Below are positions 34,587 to 48,113 of a stretch of DNA of 64,000 nucleotides, piece by piece. The stretch is from Bathymodiolus brooksi (taxonomy: Eukaryota > Mollusca > Bivalvia > Mytilida > Modiolidae). Below the pieces are notes generated by a model. The model did no database searches and was not told the origin of the DNA. It saw nothing but the letters and a program-made list of their open reading frames with translations. The stretch is from NCBI GenBank assembly GCA_963680875.1, contig OY804578.1, forward strand, positions 3,658,001 through 3,722,000. Direction: 5' to 3'. Both the position numbers and the translations under genes were made by a program. Numbering within the stretch: position 1 is the first letter of the stretch; the number at the start of each line of letters is the position of its first letter.

Positions 34587-37500
34587 GAATGTTACATATG
34601 GAAGGAAAGATGTGTGTTGTCGTTCTTGTAGATACCAACATTTCTTCCTCTTAGTCTATCATTGAATGTTACATATGGAAGGAAAGATGTGTGTTGTCGT
34701 TCTTGTAGAGACCAACATTTCTTCCTCTTAGTCTATCATTGAATGTTACATATGGAAGGAAAGATGTGTGTTGTCGTTCTTGTAGAGACCAACATTTCTT
34801 CCTCTTAGTCTATCATTGAATGTTACATATGGAAGGAAAGAAGTGTGTTGTCGTTCTTGTAGAGACCAACATTTCTTCCTCTTAGTCTATCATTGAATGT
34901 TACATATGGAAGGAAAGATGTGTGTTGTCGTTCTTGTAGAGACCAACATTTCTTCCTCTTAGTCTATCATTGAATGTTACATATGGAAGGAAAGATGTGT
35001 GTTGTCGTTCTTGTAGAGACCAACATTTCTTCCTCTTAGTCTATCATTGAATGTTACATATGGAAGGAAAGATGTGTGTTGTCGTTCTTGTAGAGACCAA
35101 CATTTCTTCCTCTTAGTCTATCATTGAATGTTACATATGGAAGGAAAGATGTGTGTTGTCGTTCTTGTAGAGACCAACAATTCTTCCTCTTAGTCTATCA
35201 TTGAATGTTACATATGGAAGGAAAGATGTGTGTTGTCGTTCTTGTAGAGACCAACATTTCTTCCTCTTAGTCTATCATTGAATGTTACATATGGAAGGAA
35301 AGATGTGTGTTGTCGTTCTTGTAGAGACCAACATTTCTTCCTCTTAGTCTATCATTGAATGTTACATATGGAAGGAAAGATGTGTGTTGTCGTTCTTGTA
35401 GAGACCACCATTTCTTCCTCTTAGTCTATCATTGAATGTTACATATGGAAGGAAAGATGTGTGTTGTCGTTCTTGTAGAGACCAACATTTCTTCCTCTTA
35501 GTCTATCATTGAATGTTACATATGGAAGGAAAGATGTGTGTTGTCGTTCTTGTAGAGACCACCATTTCTTCCTCTTAGTCTATCATTGAATGTTACATAT
35601 GGAAGGAAAGATGTGTGTTGTCGTTCTTGTAGAGACCACCATTTCTTCCTCTTAGTCTATCATTGAATGTTACATATGGAAGGAAAGATGTGTGTTGTCG
35701 TTCTTGTAGAGACCAACATTTCTTCCTCTTAGTCTATCATTGAATGTTACATATGGAAGGAAAGATGTGTGTTGTCGTTCTTGTAGAGACCAACATTTCT
35801 TCCTCTTAGTCTATCATTGAATGTTACATATGGAAGGAAAGATGTGTGTTGTCGTTCTTGTAGAGACCAACATTTCTTCCTCTTAGTCTATCATTGAATG
35901 TTACATATGGAAGGAAAGATGTGTGTTGTCGTTCTTGTAGGGACCAACACTTCTTCCTCTTAGTCTATCATTGAATGTTACATATGGAAGGAAAGATGTG
36001 TGTTGTCGTTCTTGTAGAGACCAACATTTCTTCCTCTTAGTCTATTATTGAATGTTACATATGGAAGGAAAGATGTGTGTTGTCGTTCTTGTAGAGACCA
36101 ACATTTCTTCCTCTTAGTCTATCATTGAATGTTACATATGGAAGGAAAGATGTGTGTTGTCGTTCTTGTAGAGACCAACATTTCTTCCTCTTAGTCTATC
36201 ATTGAATGTTACATATGGAAGGAAAGATGTGTGTTGTCGTTCTTGTAGAGACCAACACTTCTTCCTCTTAGTCTATCATTGAATGTTACATATGGAAGGA
36301 AAGATGTGTGTTGTCGTTCTTGTAGAGACCAACATTTCTTCCTCTTAGTCTATCATTGAATGTTACATATGGAAGGAAAGATGTGTGTTGTCGTTCTTGT
36401 AGAGACCAACATTTCTTCCTCTTAGTCTATCATTGAATGTTACATATGGAAGGAAAGATGTGTGTTGTCGTTCTTGTAGAGACCAACATTTCTTCCTCTT
36501 AGTCTATCATTGAATGTTACATATGGAAGGAAAGATGTGTGTTGTCGTTCTTGTAGAGACCAACATTTCTTCCTCTTAGTCTATCATTGAATGTTACATA
36601 TGGAAGGAAAGATGTGTGTTGTCGTTCTTGTAGAGACCAACACTTCTTCCTCTTAGTCTATCATTGAATGTTACATATGGAAGGAAAGATGTGTGTTGTC
36701 GTTCTTGTAGAGACCAACACTTCTTCCTCTTAGTCTATCATTGAATGTTACATATGGAAGGAAAGATGTGTGTTGTCGTTCTTGTAGAGACCAACATTTC
36801 TTCCTCTTAGTCTATCATTGAATGTTACATATGGAAGGAAAGATGTGTGTTGTCGTTCTTGTAGAGACCAACATTTCTTCCTCTTAGTCTATCATTGAAT
36901 GTTACATATGGAAGGAAAGATGTGTGTTGTCGTTCTTGTAGAGACCAACATTTCTTCCTCTTAGTCTATCATTGAATGTTACATATGGAAGGAAAGATGT
37001 GTGTTGTCGTTCTTGTAGAGACCAACATTTCTTCCTCTTAGTCTATCATTGAATGTTACATATGGAAGGAAAGATGTGTGTTGTCGTTCTTGTAGAGACC
37101 AACATTTCTTCCTCTTAGTCTATCATTGAATGTTACATATGGAAGGAAAGATGTGTGTTGTCGTTCTTGTAGAGACCAACATTTCTTCCTCATAGTCTAT
37201 CATTGAATGTTACATATGGAAGGAAAGATGTGTGTTGTCGTTCTTGTAGAGACCAACACTTCTTCCTCTTAGTCTATCATTGAATGTTACATATGGAAGG
37301 AAAGATGTGTGTTGTCGTTCTTGTAGAGACCAACATTTCTTCCTCTTAGTCTATCATTGAATGTTACATATGGAAGGAAAGATGTGTGTTGTCGTTCTTG
37401 TAGAGACCAACATTTCTTCCTCTTAGTCTATCATTGAATGTTACATATGGAAGGAAAGATGTGTGTTGTCGTTCTTGTAGAGACCAACATTTCTTCCTCT

Positions 37501-37974
37501 TAGTCTATCATTGAATGTTACATATGGAAGGAAAGATGTGTGTTGTCGTTCTTGTAGAGACCAACATTTCTTCCTCTTAGTCTATCATTGAATGTTACAT
37601 ATGGAAGGAAAGATGTGTGTTGTCGTTCTTGTAGGGACCAACACTTCTTCCTCTTAGTCTATCATTGAATGTTACATATGGAAGGAAAGATGTGTGTTGT
37701 CGTTCTTGTAGAGACCAACATTTCTTCCTCTTAGTCTATCATTGAATGTTACATATGGAAGGAAAGATGTGTGTTGTCGTTCTTGTAGAGACCAACATTT
37801 CTTCCTCATAGTCTATCATTGAATGTTACATATGGAAGGAAAGATGTGTGTTGTCGTTCTTGTAGAGACCAACACTTCTTCCTCTTAGTCTATCATTGAA
37901 TGTTACATATGGAAGGAAAGATGTGTGTTGTCGTTCTTGTAGAGACCAACATTTCTTCCTCTTAGTCTATCATT
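34587..37974. repeat. 77-bp satellite, 44 copies
   Basis: Unit begins GAATGTTACATATGGAAGGA and ends TTAGTCTATCATT. The span is exactly 44 x 77 bases, and copies are nearly identical. Rare variants (ACCACC, GGGACC, CTCATAG) recur at multiples of the unit: CTCATAG at 37190 and 37806 is 8 units apart, showing block duplication. No function or seed sequence is recognised. Confidence 0.96.
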
Positions 37975-38380
37975 TCTTGGCAAGGTGTTTACAAGATTAA
38001 TGGAGTAGAATACTTACAGAATTATGTTATCACCTCTATATCACCTCTATATCACCTCGATTTGTTGACTTCAAGTACTCAGAGAAAAAACGACCAATTA
38101 AAGATTAATAGGTCAAGTTAAGAAATTGTGTATTCAAAGTTCTTTATTAATTTGTAATATTTATATGACCCTGACCTTAAAAAAATATAGGCCCTTTTTT
38201 GCATACATGTATATATATTGAATTTTCCTTCGTAAAGAGTTGTGTCAGTAAGAAGGTCACAAATACCAACTAACTTCTTGGCATATATTTATCTATTTTA
38301 AGTTTTGCACTTTGTATATTTTTTAATGAAAAGAAAATTTAAGACGTAATGGTCAAGAATTCCGCTAATATAAAAAAAAA
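37975..38380. other. Spacer between arrays
   Basis: AT-rich, with a small 11-base repeat (ATCACCTCTAT, near 38030-38058). No gene or RNA is seen. Confidence 0.5.
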
Positions 38381-41300
38381 ACCAATAACTACCTCCTACC
38401 TTAAATCATTGAACAAAACTAATAACTACCTCCCACCTTAAATCATTGATCAAAAACCAATAACTACCTCCCACCTTAAATCATTGAACAAAACTAATAA
38501 CTACCTCCCACCTTAAATCATTGAACAAACCAATAACTACTTCCCACCTTAAATCATTGAACAAAACCAATAACTACCTCCCACCTTAAATCATTGAACA
38601 AAACTAATAACTACCTCCCACCTTAAATCATTGAACAAAACCAATAACTACCTCCCACCTTAAATCATTGAACAAAACCAATAACTACCTCCCACCTTAA
38701 ATCATTGAACAAAACCAATAACTACTTCCCACCTTAAATCATTGAACAAAACCAATAACTACCTCCCACCTTAAATCATTGAACAAAACCAATAACTACC
38801 TCCCACCTTAAATCATTGATCAAAAACCAATAACTACCTCCCACCTTAAATCATTGAACAAAACTAATAACTACCTCCCACCTTAAATCATTGAACAAAA
38901 CCAATAACTACCTCCCACCTTAAATCATTGAACAAAACCAATAACTACCTCCCACCTTAAATCATTGAACAAAACTAATAACTACCTCCCACCTTAAATC
39001 ATTGAACAAAACCAATAACTACCTCCCACCTTAAATCATTGAACAAAACCAATAACTACCTCCCACCTTAAATCATTGAACAAAACCAATAACTACTTCC
39101 CACCTTAAATCATTGAACAAAACCAATAACTACCTCCCACCTTAAATCATTGAACAAAACCAATAACTACCTCCCACCTTAAATCATTGAACAAAACCAA
39201 TAACTACCTCCCACCTTAAATCATTGAACAAAACCAATAACTACCTCCTACCTTAAATCATTGAACAAAACTAATAACTACCTCCCACCTTAAATCATTG
39301 AACAAAACTAATAACTACCTCCCACCTTAAATCATTGAACAAAACCAATAACTACCTCCCACCTTAAATCATTGAACAAAACCAATAACTACCTCCAACC
39401 TTAAATCATTGAACAAAACCAATAACTACCTCCAACCTTAAATCATTGAGCACAAAAAAACACAACAAAACCAATAACTACCTCCCACCATATCAAAAAA
39501 ACCAATAGCTACCTCCCACCTTAAATCATTGAACAAAACTAATAACTACCTCCCACCTTAAATCATTGAACAAAACCAAAAACTACCTTCCACCTTAAAT
39601 CATTGAACAAAACCAATAACTACCTCCCACCTTAAATCATTGAACAAAACCAATAACTACCTCCCACCTTAAATCATTGAACAAAACCAATAACTACCTC
39701 CACCTTAAATCATTGAACAAAACCAATAACTACCTCCTACCTTAAATCATTGAACAAAACCAATAGCTACCTCCCACCTTAAATCATTGAATAACACCAA
39801 TAACTACCTCCCACCTTAAATCATTGAACAAAACCAATAACTACCTCTCACCTTAAATCATTGAACAAAACCAATAACTACCTCCCACCTTAAATCATTG
39901 AACAAAACCAATAACTACCTCCCACCTTAAATCATTGAACAAAGCCAATAACTACCTCCCACCTTAAATCATTGAACAAAACCAATAACTACCTCCCACC
40001 TTAAATCATTGAACAAAACCAATAACTACCTCCCACCTTAAATCATTGAATAAAACCAATAACTACCTCCCACCTTAAATCATTGAACAAAACTAATAAC
40101 TACCTCCCACCTTAAATCATTGAACAAAACCAATAACTACCTCCCACCTTAAATCATTGAACAAAACCAATAACTACCCCCCACCTTAAATCATTGAACA
40201 AAACCAATAACTACTTCCCACCTTAAATCATTGAACAAAACCAATAACTACCTCCCACCTTAAATCATTGAACAAAACCAATAACTACCTCCCACCTTAA
40301 ATCATTGAACAAAACCAATAACTACCTCCCACCTTAAATCATTGAACAAAACCAATAACTACCTCCTACCTTAAATCATTGAACAAAACTAATAACTACC
40401 TCCCACCTTAAATCATTGAACAAAACTAATAACTACCTCCCACCTTAAATCATTGAACAAAACCAATAACTACCTCCCACCTTAAATCATTGAACAAAAC
40501 CAATAACTACCTCCAACCTTAAATCATTGAACAAAACCAATAACTACCTCCAACCTTAAATCATTGAACACAAAAAAACACAACAAAACCAATAACTACC
40601 TCCCACCATATCAACAAAACCAATAGCTACCTCCCACCTTTAATCATTGAACAAAACTAATAACTACCTCCCACCTTACATCATTGAACAAAACCAAAAA
40701 CTACCTTCCACCTTAAATCATTGAACAAAACCAATAACTACCTCCCACCTTAAATCATTGAACAAAACCAATAACTACCTCCCACCTTAAATCATTGAAC
40801 AAAACCAATAACTACCTCCACCTTAAATCATTGAACAAAACCAATAACTACCTCCTACCTTAAATCATTGAACAAAACCAATAGCTACCTCCCACCTTAA
40901 ATCATTGAATAACACCAATAACTACCTCCCACCTTAAATCATTGAACAAAACCAATAACTACCTCCCACCTTAAATCATTGAACAAAACCAATAACTACC
41001 TCCCACCTTAAATCATTGAACAAAACCAATAACTACCTCCACCTTAAATCATTGAACAAAACCAATAACTACCTCCTACCTTAAATCATTGAACAAAACC
41101 AATAGCTACCTCCCACCTTAAATCATTGAATAACACCAATAACTACCTCCCACCTTAAATCATTGAACAAAACCAATAACTACCTCCCACCTTAAATCAT
41201 TGAACAAAACCAATAACTACCTCCCACCTTAAATCATTGAACAAAACCAATAACTACCTCCCACCTTAAATCATTGAACAAAACCAATAACTACCTCCCA

Positions 41301-44300
41301 CCTTAAATCATTGAACAAAACCAATAACTACCTCCTACCTTAAATCATTGAACAAAACTAATAACTACCTCCCACCTTAAATCATTGAACAAAACTAATA
41401 ACTACCTCCCACCTTAAATCATTGAACAAAACCAATAACTACCTCCCACCTTAAATCATTGAACAAAACCAATAACTACCTCCAACCTTAAATCATTGAA
41501 CAAAACCAATAACTACCTCCAACCTTAAATCATTGAACACAAAAAAACACAACAAAACCAATAACTACCTCCCACCATATCAACAAAACCAATAGCTACC
41601 TCCCACCTTTAATCATTGAACAAAACTAATAACTACCTCCCACCTTACATCATTGAACAAAACCAAAAACTACCTTCCACCTTAAATCATTGAACAAAAC
41701 CAATAACTACCTCCCACCTTAAATCATTGAACAAAACCAATAACTACCTCCCACCTTAAATCATTGAACAAAACCAATAACTACCTCCACCTTAAATCAT
41801 TGAACAAAACCAATAACTACCTCCTACCTTAAATCATTGAACAAAACCAATAGCTACCTCCCACCTTAAATCATTGAATAACACCAATAACTACCTCCCA
41901 CCTTAAATCATTGAACAAAACCAATAACTACCTCCCACCTTAAATCATTGAACAAAACCAATAACTACCTCCCACCTTAAATCATTGAACAAAACTAATA
42001 ACTACCTCCCACCTTAAATCATTGAACAAAACCAATAACTACCTCCCACCTTAAATCATTGAACAAAACCAATAACTACCTCCCACCTTAAATCATTGAA
42101 CAAAACCAATAACTACTTCCCACCTTAAATCATTGAACAAAACCAATAACTACCTCCCACCTTAAATCATTGAACAAAACCAATAACTACCTCCCACCTT
42201 AAATCATTGATCAAAAACCAATAACTACCTCCCACCTTAAATCATTGAACAAAACTAATAACTACCTCCCACCTTAAATCATTGAACAAAACCAATAACT
42301 ACCTCCCACCTTAAATCATTGAACAAAACCAATAACTACCTCCCACCTTAAATCATTGAACAAAACCAATAACTACTTCCCACCTTAAATCATTGAACAA
42401 AACCAATAACTACCTCCACCTTAAATCATTTAACAAAACCAATAACTACCTCCCACCTTAAATCATTGAACAAAACCAATAACTACCTCCCACCTTAAAT
42501 CATTGAACAAAACCAATAACTACCTCCTACCTTAAATCATTGAACAAAACTAATAACTACCTCCCACCTTAAATCATTGAACAAAACTAATAACTACCTA
42601 CCACCTTAAATCATTGAACAAAACCAATAACTACCTCCCACCTTAAATCATTGAACAAAACCAATAACTACCTCCAACCTTAAATCATTGAACAAAACCA
42701 ATAACTACCTCCAACCTTAAATCATTGAGCACAAAAAAACACAACAAAACCAATAACTACCTCCCACCATATCAACAAAACCAATAGCTACCTCCCACCT
42801 TAAATCATTGAACAAAACCAAAAACTACCTTCCACCTTAAATCATTGAACAAAACCAATAACTACCTCCCACCTTAAATCATTGAACAAAACCAATAACT
42901 ACCTCCCACCTTAAATCATTGAACAAAACCAATAACTACCTCCACCTTAAATCATTGAACAAAACCAATAACTACCTCCTACCTTAAATCATTGAACAAA
43001 ACCAATAGCTACCTCCCACCTTAAATCATTGAATAACACCAATAACTACCTCCCACCTTAAATCATTGAACAAAACCAATAACTACCTCCCACCTTAAAT
43101 CATTGAACAAAACCAATAACTACCTCCCACCTTAAATCATTGAACAAAACCAATAACTACCTCCCACCTTAAATCATTGAACAAAGCCAATAACTACCTC
43201 CCACCTTAAATCATTGAACAAAACCAATAACTACCTCCCACCTTAAATCATTGAACAAAACTAATAACTACCTCCCACCTTAAATCGTTGAACAAAACCA
43301 ATAACTACCTCCCACCTTAAATCATTGAACAAAACCAATAACTACCTCCCACCTTAAATCATTGAACAAAACCAATAACTACTTCCCACCTTAAATCATT
43401 GAACAAAACCAATAACTACCTCCCACCTTAAATCATTGAACAAAACCAATAACTACCTCCCACCTTAAATCATTGAACAAAACCAATAACTACCTCCCAC
43501 CTTAAATCATTGAACAAAACCAATAACTACCTCCTACCTTAAATCATTGAACAAAACTAATAACTACCTCCCACCTTAAATCATTGAATAAAACTAATAA
43601 CTACCTCCCACCTTAAATCATTGAACAAAACCAATAACTACCTCCCACCTTAAATCATTGAACAAAACCAATAACTACCTCCAACCTTAAATCATTGAAC
43701 AAAACCAATAACTACCTCCAACCTTAAATCATTGAACACAAAAAAACACAACAAAACCAATAACTACCTCCAACCATATCAACAAAACCAATAGCTACCT
43801 CCCACCTTTAATCATTGAACAAAACTAATAACTACCTCCCACCTTAAATCATTGAACAAAACCAAAAACTACCTTCCACCTTAAATCATTGAACAAAACC
43901 AATAACTACCTCCCACCTTAAATCATTGAACAAAACCAATAACTACCTCCCACCTTAAATCATTGAACAAAACCAATAACTACCTCCACCTTAAATCATT
44001 GAACAAAACCAATAACTACCTCCTACCTTAAATCATTGAACAAAACCAATAGCTACCTCCCACCTTAAATCATTGAATAACACCAATAACTACCTCCCAC
44101 CTTAAATCATTGAACAAAACCAATAACTACCTCCCACCTTAAATCATTGAACAAAGCCAATAACTACCTCCCACCTTAAATCATTGAACAAAACCAATAA
44201 CTACCTCCCACCTTAAATCATTGAACAAAACTAATAACTACCTCCCACCTTAAATCATTGAACAAAACCAATAACTACCTCCCACCTTAAATTATTGAAC

Positions 44301-47300
44301 AAAACCAATAACTACCTCCCACCTTAAATCATTGAACAAAACCAATAACTACCTCCACCTTAAATCATTGAACAAAACCAATAACTACCTCCTACCTTAA
44401 ATCATTGAACAAAACCAATAGCTACATCCCACCTTAAATCATTGAATAACACCAATAACTACCTCCCACCTTAAATCATTGAACAAAACCAATAACTACC
44501 TCCCACCTTAAATCATTGAACAAAACCAATAACTACCTCCCACCTTAAATCATTGAACAAAACCAATAACTACCTCCCACCTTAAATCATTGAACAAAAC
44601 CAATAACTACCTCCCACCTTAAATCATTGAACAAAACCAATAACTACCTCCCACCTTAAATCATTGAACAAAACCAATAACTACCTCCACCTTAAATCAT
44701 TGAACAAAACCAATAACTACCTCCTACCTTAAATCATTGAACAAAACCAATAGCTACCTCCCACCTTAAATCATTGAATAACACCAATAACTACCTCCCA
44801 CCTTAAATCATTGAACAAAACCAATAACTACCTCCCACCTTAAATCATTGAACAAAACCAATAACTACCTCCCACCTTAAATCATTGAACAAAACCAATA
44901 ACTACCTCCCACCTTAAATCATTGAACAAAGCCAATAACTACCTCCCACCTTAAATCATTGAACAAAACCAATAACTACCTCCCACCTTAAATCATTGAA
45001 CACAAAAAAACACAACAAAACCAATAACTACCTCCCACCATATCAACAAAACCAATAGCTACCTCCCACCTTTAATCATTGAACAAAACTAATAACTACC
45101 TCCCACCTTAAATCATTGAACAAAACCAAAAACTACCTTCCACCTTAAATCATTGAACAAAACCAATAACTACCTCCCACCTTAAATCATTGAACAAAAC
45201 CAATAACTACCTCCCACCTTAAATCATTGAACAAAACCAATAACTACCTCCACCTTAAATCATTGAACAAAACCAATAACTACCTCCTACCTTAAATCAT
45301 TGAACAAAACCAATAGCTACCTCCCACCTTAAATCATTGAATAACACCAATAACTACCTCCCACCTTAAATCATTGAACAAAACCAATAACTACCTCCCA
45401 CCTTAAATCATTGAACAAAGCCAATAACTATCTCCCACCTTAAATCATTGAACAAAACCAATAACTACCTCCCACCTTAAATCATTGAACAAAACTAATA
45501 ACTACCTCCCACCTTAAATCATTGAACAAAACCAATAACTACCTCCCACCTTAAATCATTGAACAAAACCAATAACTACCTCCCACCTTAAATCATTGAA
45601 CAAAACTAATAACTACCTCCCGCCTTAAATCATTGAACAAAACTAATAACTACCTCCCACCTTAAATCATTGAACAAAACCAATAACTACCTCCCACCTT
45701 AAATCATTGAACAAAACCAATAACTACCTCCCACCTTAAATCATTGAACAAAACTAATAACTACCTCCCACCTTAAATCGTTGAACAAAAAATAATAACT
45801 ACCTCCCACCTTAAATCATTGAACAAAACTAATAACTACCTCCCACCTTAAATCATTGAACAAAACTAATAACTACCTCCCACCTTAAATCATTGAACAA
45901 AACCAATAACTACCTCCCACCTTAAATCATTGAACAAAACCAATAACTACCTCCCACCTTAAATCAGTGAACAAAACCAATAACTACCTCCCACCTTAAA
46001 TCATTGAACAAAACCAATAACTACCTCCCACCTTAAATCATTGAACAAAACCAATAACTACCTCCCACCTTAAATCATTGATCAAAAACCAATAACTACC
46101 TCCCACCTTAAATCATTGAACAAAACTAATAACTACCTCCCACCTTAAATCATTGAACAAAACCAATAACTACCTCCCACCTTAAATCATTGAACAAAAC
46201 TATTAACTACCTCCCACCTTAAATCATTGAACAAAACCAATAACTACCTCCCACCTTAAATCATTGAACAAAACCAATAACTACCTCCCACCTTAAATCA
46301 TTGAACAAAACCAATAACTACCTCCCACCTTAAATCATTGAACAAAAAATAATAACTACCTCCCACCTTAAATCATTGAACAAAACTAATAACTACCTCC
46401 CACCTTAAATCATTGAACAAAACTAATAACTACCTCCCACCTTAAATCATTGAACAAAACCAATAACTACCTCCCACCTTAAATCATTGAACAAAACCAA
46501 TAACTACCTCCCACCTTAAATCATTGAACAAAACCAATAACTACCTCCCACCTTAAATCATTGAACAAAACCAATAACTACCTCCCACCTTAAATCATTG
46601 AACAAAACCAATAACTACCTCCCACCTTAAATCATTGAGAAAAACCAATAACTACCTCCCACCTTAAATCGTTGAACAAAACTAATAACTACCTCCCACC
46701 TTAAATCATTAAACAAAACCAATAACTACCTCCCACCTTAAATCATTGAACAAAAACTAATAACTAACTCCCACCTTAAATCATTGAACAAAACTAATAA
46801 CTACCTCCCACCTTAAATCATTGAACAAAACTAATAACTACCTCCCACCTTAAATCATTGAACAAAACCAATAACTACCTCCCACCTTAAATCATTGAAC
46901 AAAACCAATAACTACCTCCCACATTAAATCATTGAACAAAACCAATAACTACCTCCCACCTTAAATCATTGAACAAAACCAATAACTACCTCCCACCTTA
47001 AATCGTTGAACAAAACTAATAACTACCTCCCACCTTAAATCATTTAACAAAACCAATAACTACCTCCCACCTTAAATCATTGAACAAAACCAATAACTAC
47101 CTCCCACCTTAAATCATTGAACAAAACCAATAACTACCTCCCACCTTAAATCATTGAACAAAACCAATAACTACCTCCCACCTTATATCATTGAACAAAA
47201 CTAATAACTACCTCCAACCTTAAATCATTGAACAAAACCAATAACTACCTCCTACCTTAAATCATTGAACAAAACTAATAACTACCTCCCACCTTAAATC

Positions 47301-47490
47301 ATTGAACAAAACCAATAACTACCTCCCACCTTAAATCATTGAATAAAACCAATAACTACCTCCCACCTTAAATCATTGAACAAAACTAATAACTACCTCC
47401 CACCTTAAATCATTGAACAAAACCAATAACTACCTCCCACCTTAAATCATTGAACAAAACCAATAACTACCTCCCACCTTAAATCTTTGA
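38381..47490. repeat. 37-bp satellite, about 245 copies, with higher-order structure
   Basis: Unit is CCAATAACTACCTCCCACCT + TAAATCATTGAACAAAA. A marker block (CACAAAAAAACACAACAAAA, then CCATATCAACAAAACCAATA) interrupts at about 39451, 40569, 41538, 42730, 43737 and 45001, and its first part recurs at the array's right edge at 47492. Spacings are 1118, 969, 1192, 1007 and 1264 bases. The + strand is G-poor (one G per unit). The reverse complement is related to the 39-bp unit at 18369-32671. Confidence 0.95.
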
Positions 47491-47502
47491 ACACAAAAAA
47501 CA

Positions 47503-47520
47503 CAACAACATATGGTGTTG
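47503..47520. repeat. Near-palindrome at the right edge of the 37-bp array
   Basis: CAACAACATATGGTGTTG is palindromic apart from one mismatched pair. It sits in an AAAAACACAACA...TGTTGGA context resembling the perfect palindrome at 7166-7185. Confidence 0.55.
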
Positions 47521-47717
47521 GAAATCTAGTTCTTGGTTTGTGACCGGTGCAAAATGTGGCGGTTTTAGACCGGTTAATGGGATTCTTGATAATTGGATAT
47601 CCAACAGCAATAAAGGTATGCAAAGAAAACAAATCCTGCACATATTGACATCCATTCAAAAATATACACGCTTCAGTATCAAAACAAAAGAATAAGAAGA
47701 TAAATATGGTGGAATGA
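47521..47717. other. Non-repetitive flank, possibly repeat-derived
   Basis: The - strand is open for 70 codons into the array edge. I recognise no domain, and the frame depends on the array, so it is not called as a gene. It may be the end of the element carrying the array. Confidence 0.35.
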
Positions 47718-48090
47718 AGCCGTATTGGTTGAGTAATGGATAGCGTGCTCGCCTTGTGATATATCGTGGTTTACAGCCCCGGTCACGTCAAACCAAAGTC
47801 TGTAAAATTGGTATATGATGATTCCCCGCTAAACACACGTCATCAAGGAGTAAAAGCAAAGACTGTTTGGCTCGGAATCAGGATAGTGTCCGCCACTGGA
47901 GCGACAACTTTTTCCGTGGTTTGTTGTTTTTTCAGTAAACTGGCATCATTAACAATTCAACAAATTGAATTGGTCTAGTAAAAATGGGACATCACCATCA
48001 TTTGGTAGAAATGTCACCTGTTTTTACCATGATATATCCGGGGGGGAAAACCTTTGACGTTAAACAACAACCACTCACTAACTCAATCAG
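47718..48090 (+). mobile_element. tRNA-derived SINE, full-length but diverged
   Basis: Head with A-box-like GAGTAATGGATAGCGTGCTC and a decayed B-box (GGTTTACAGCCCCGGTC). The body follows (AATTGGTATATGATGATTCC, CATCAAGGAGTAAAAGCAAA, TTTGGCTCGGAATCAGGATA), then a tail with ACGTTAAACAACAACCACTC. It is the same family as 18006-18367 but in the opposite orientation and older. Confidence 0.8.
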
Positions 48091-48113
48091 GGTACATGGT
48101 CGTGCTGGGAAAA

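Noticed and set aside
47447..47659. 70-codon - strand frame at the edge of the 37-base array
   Set aside because: Part of the frame is array sequence and no domain is recognised; likely repeat-derived.
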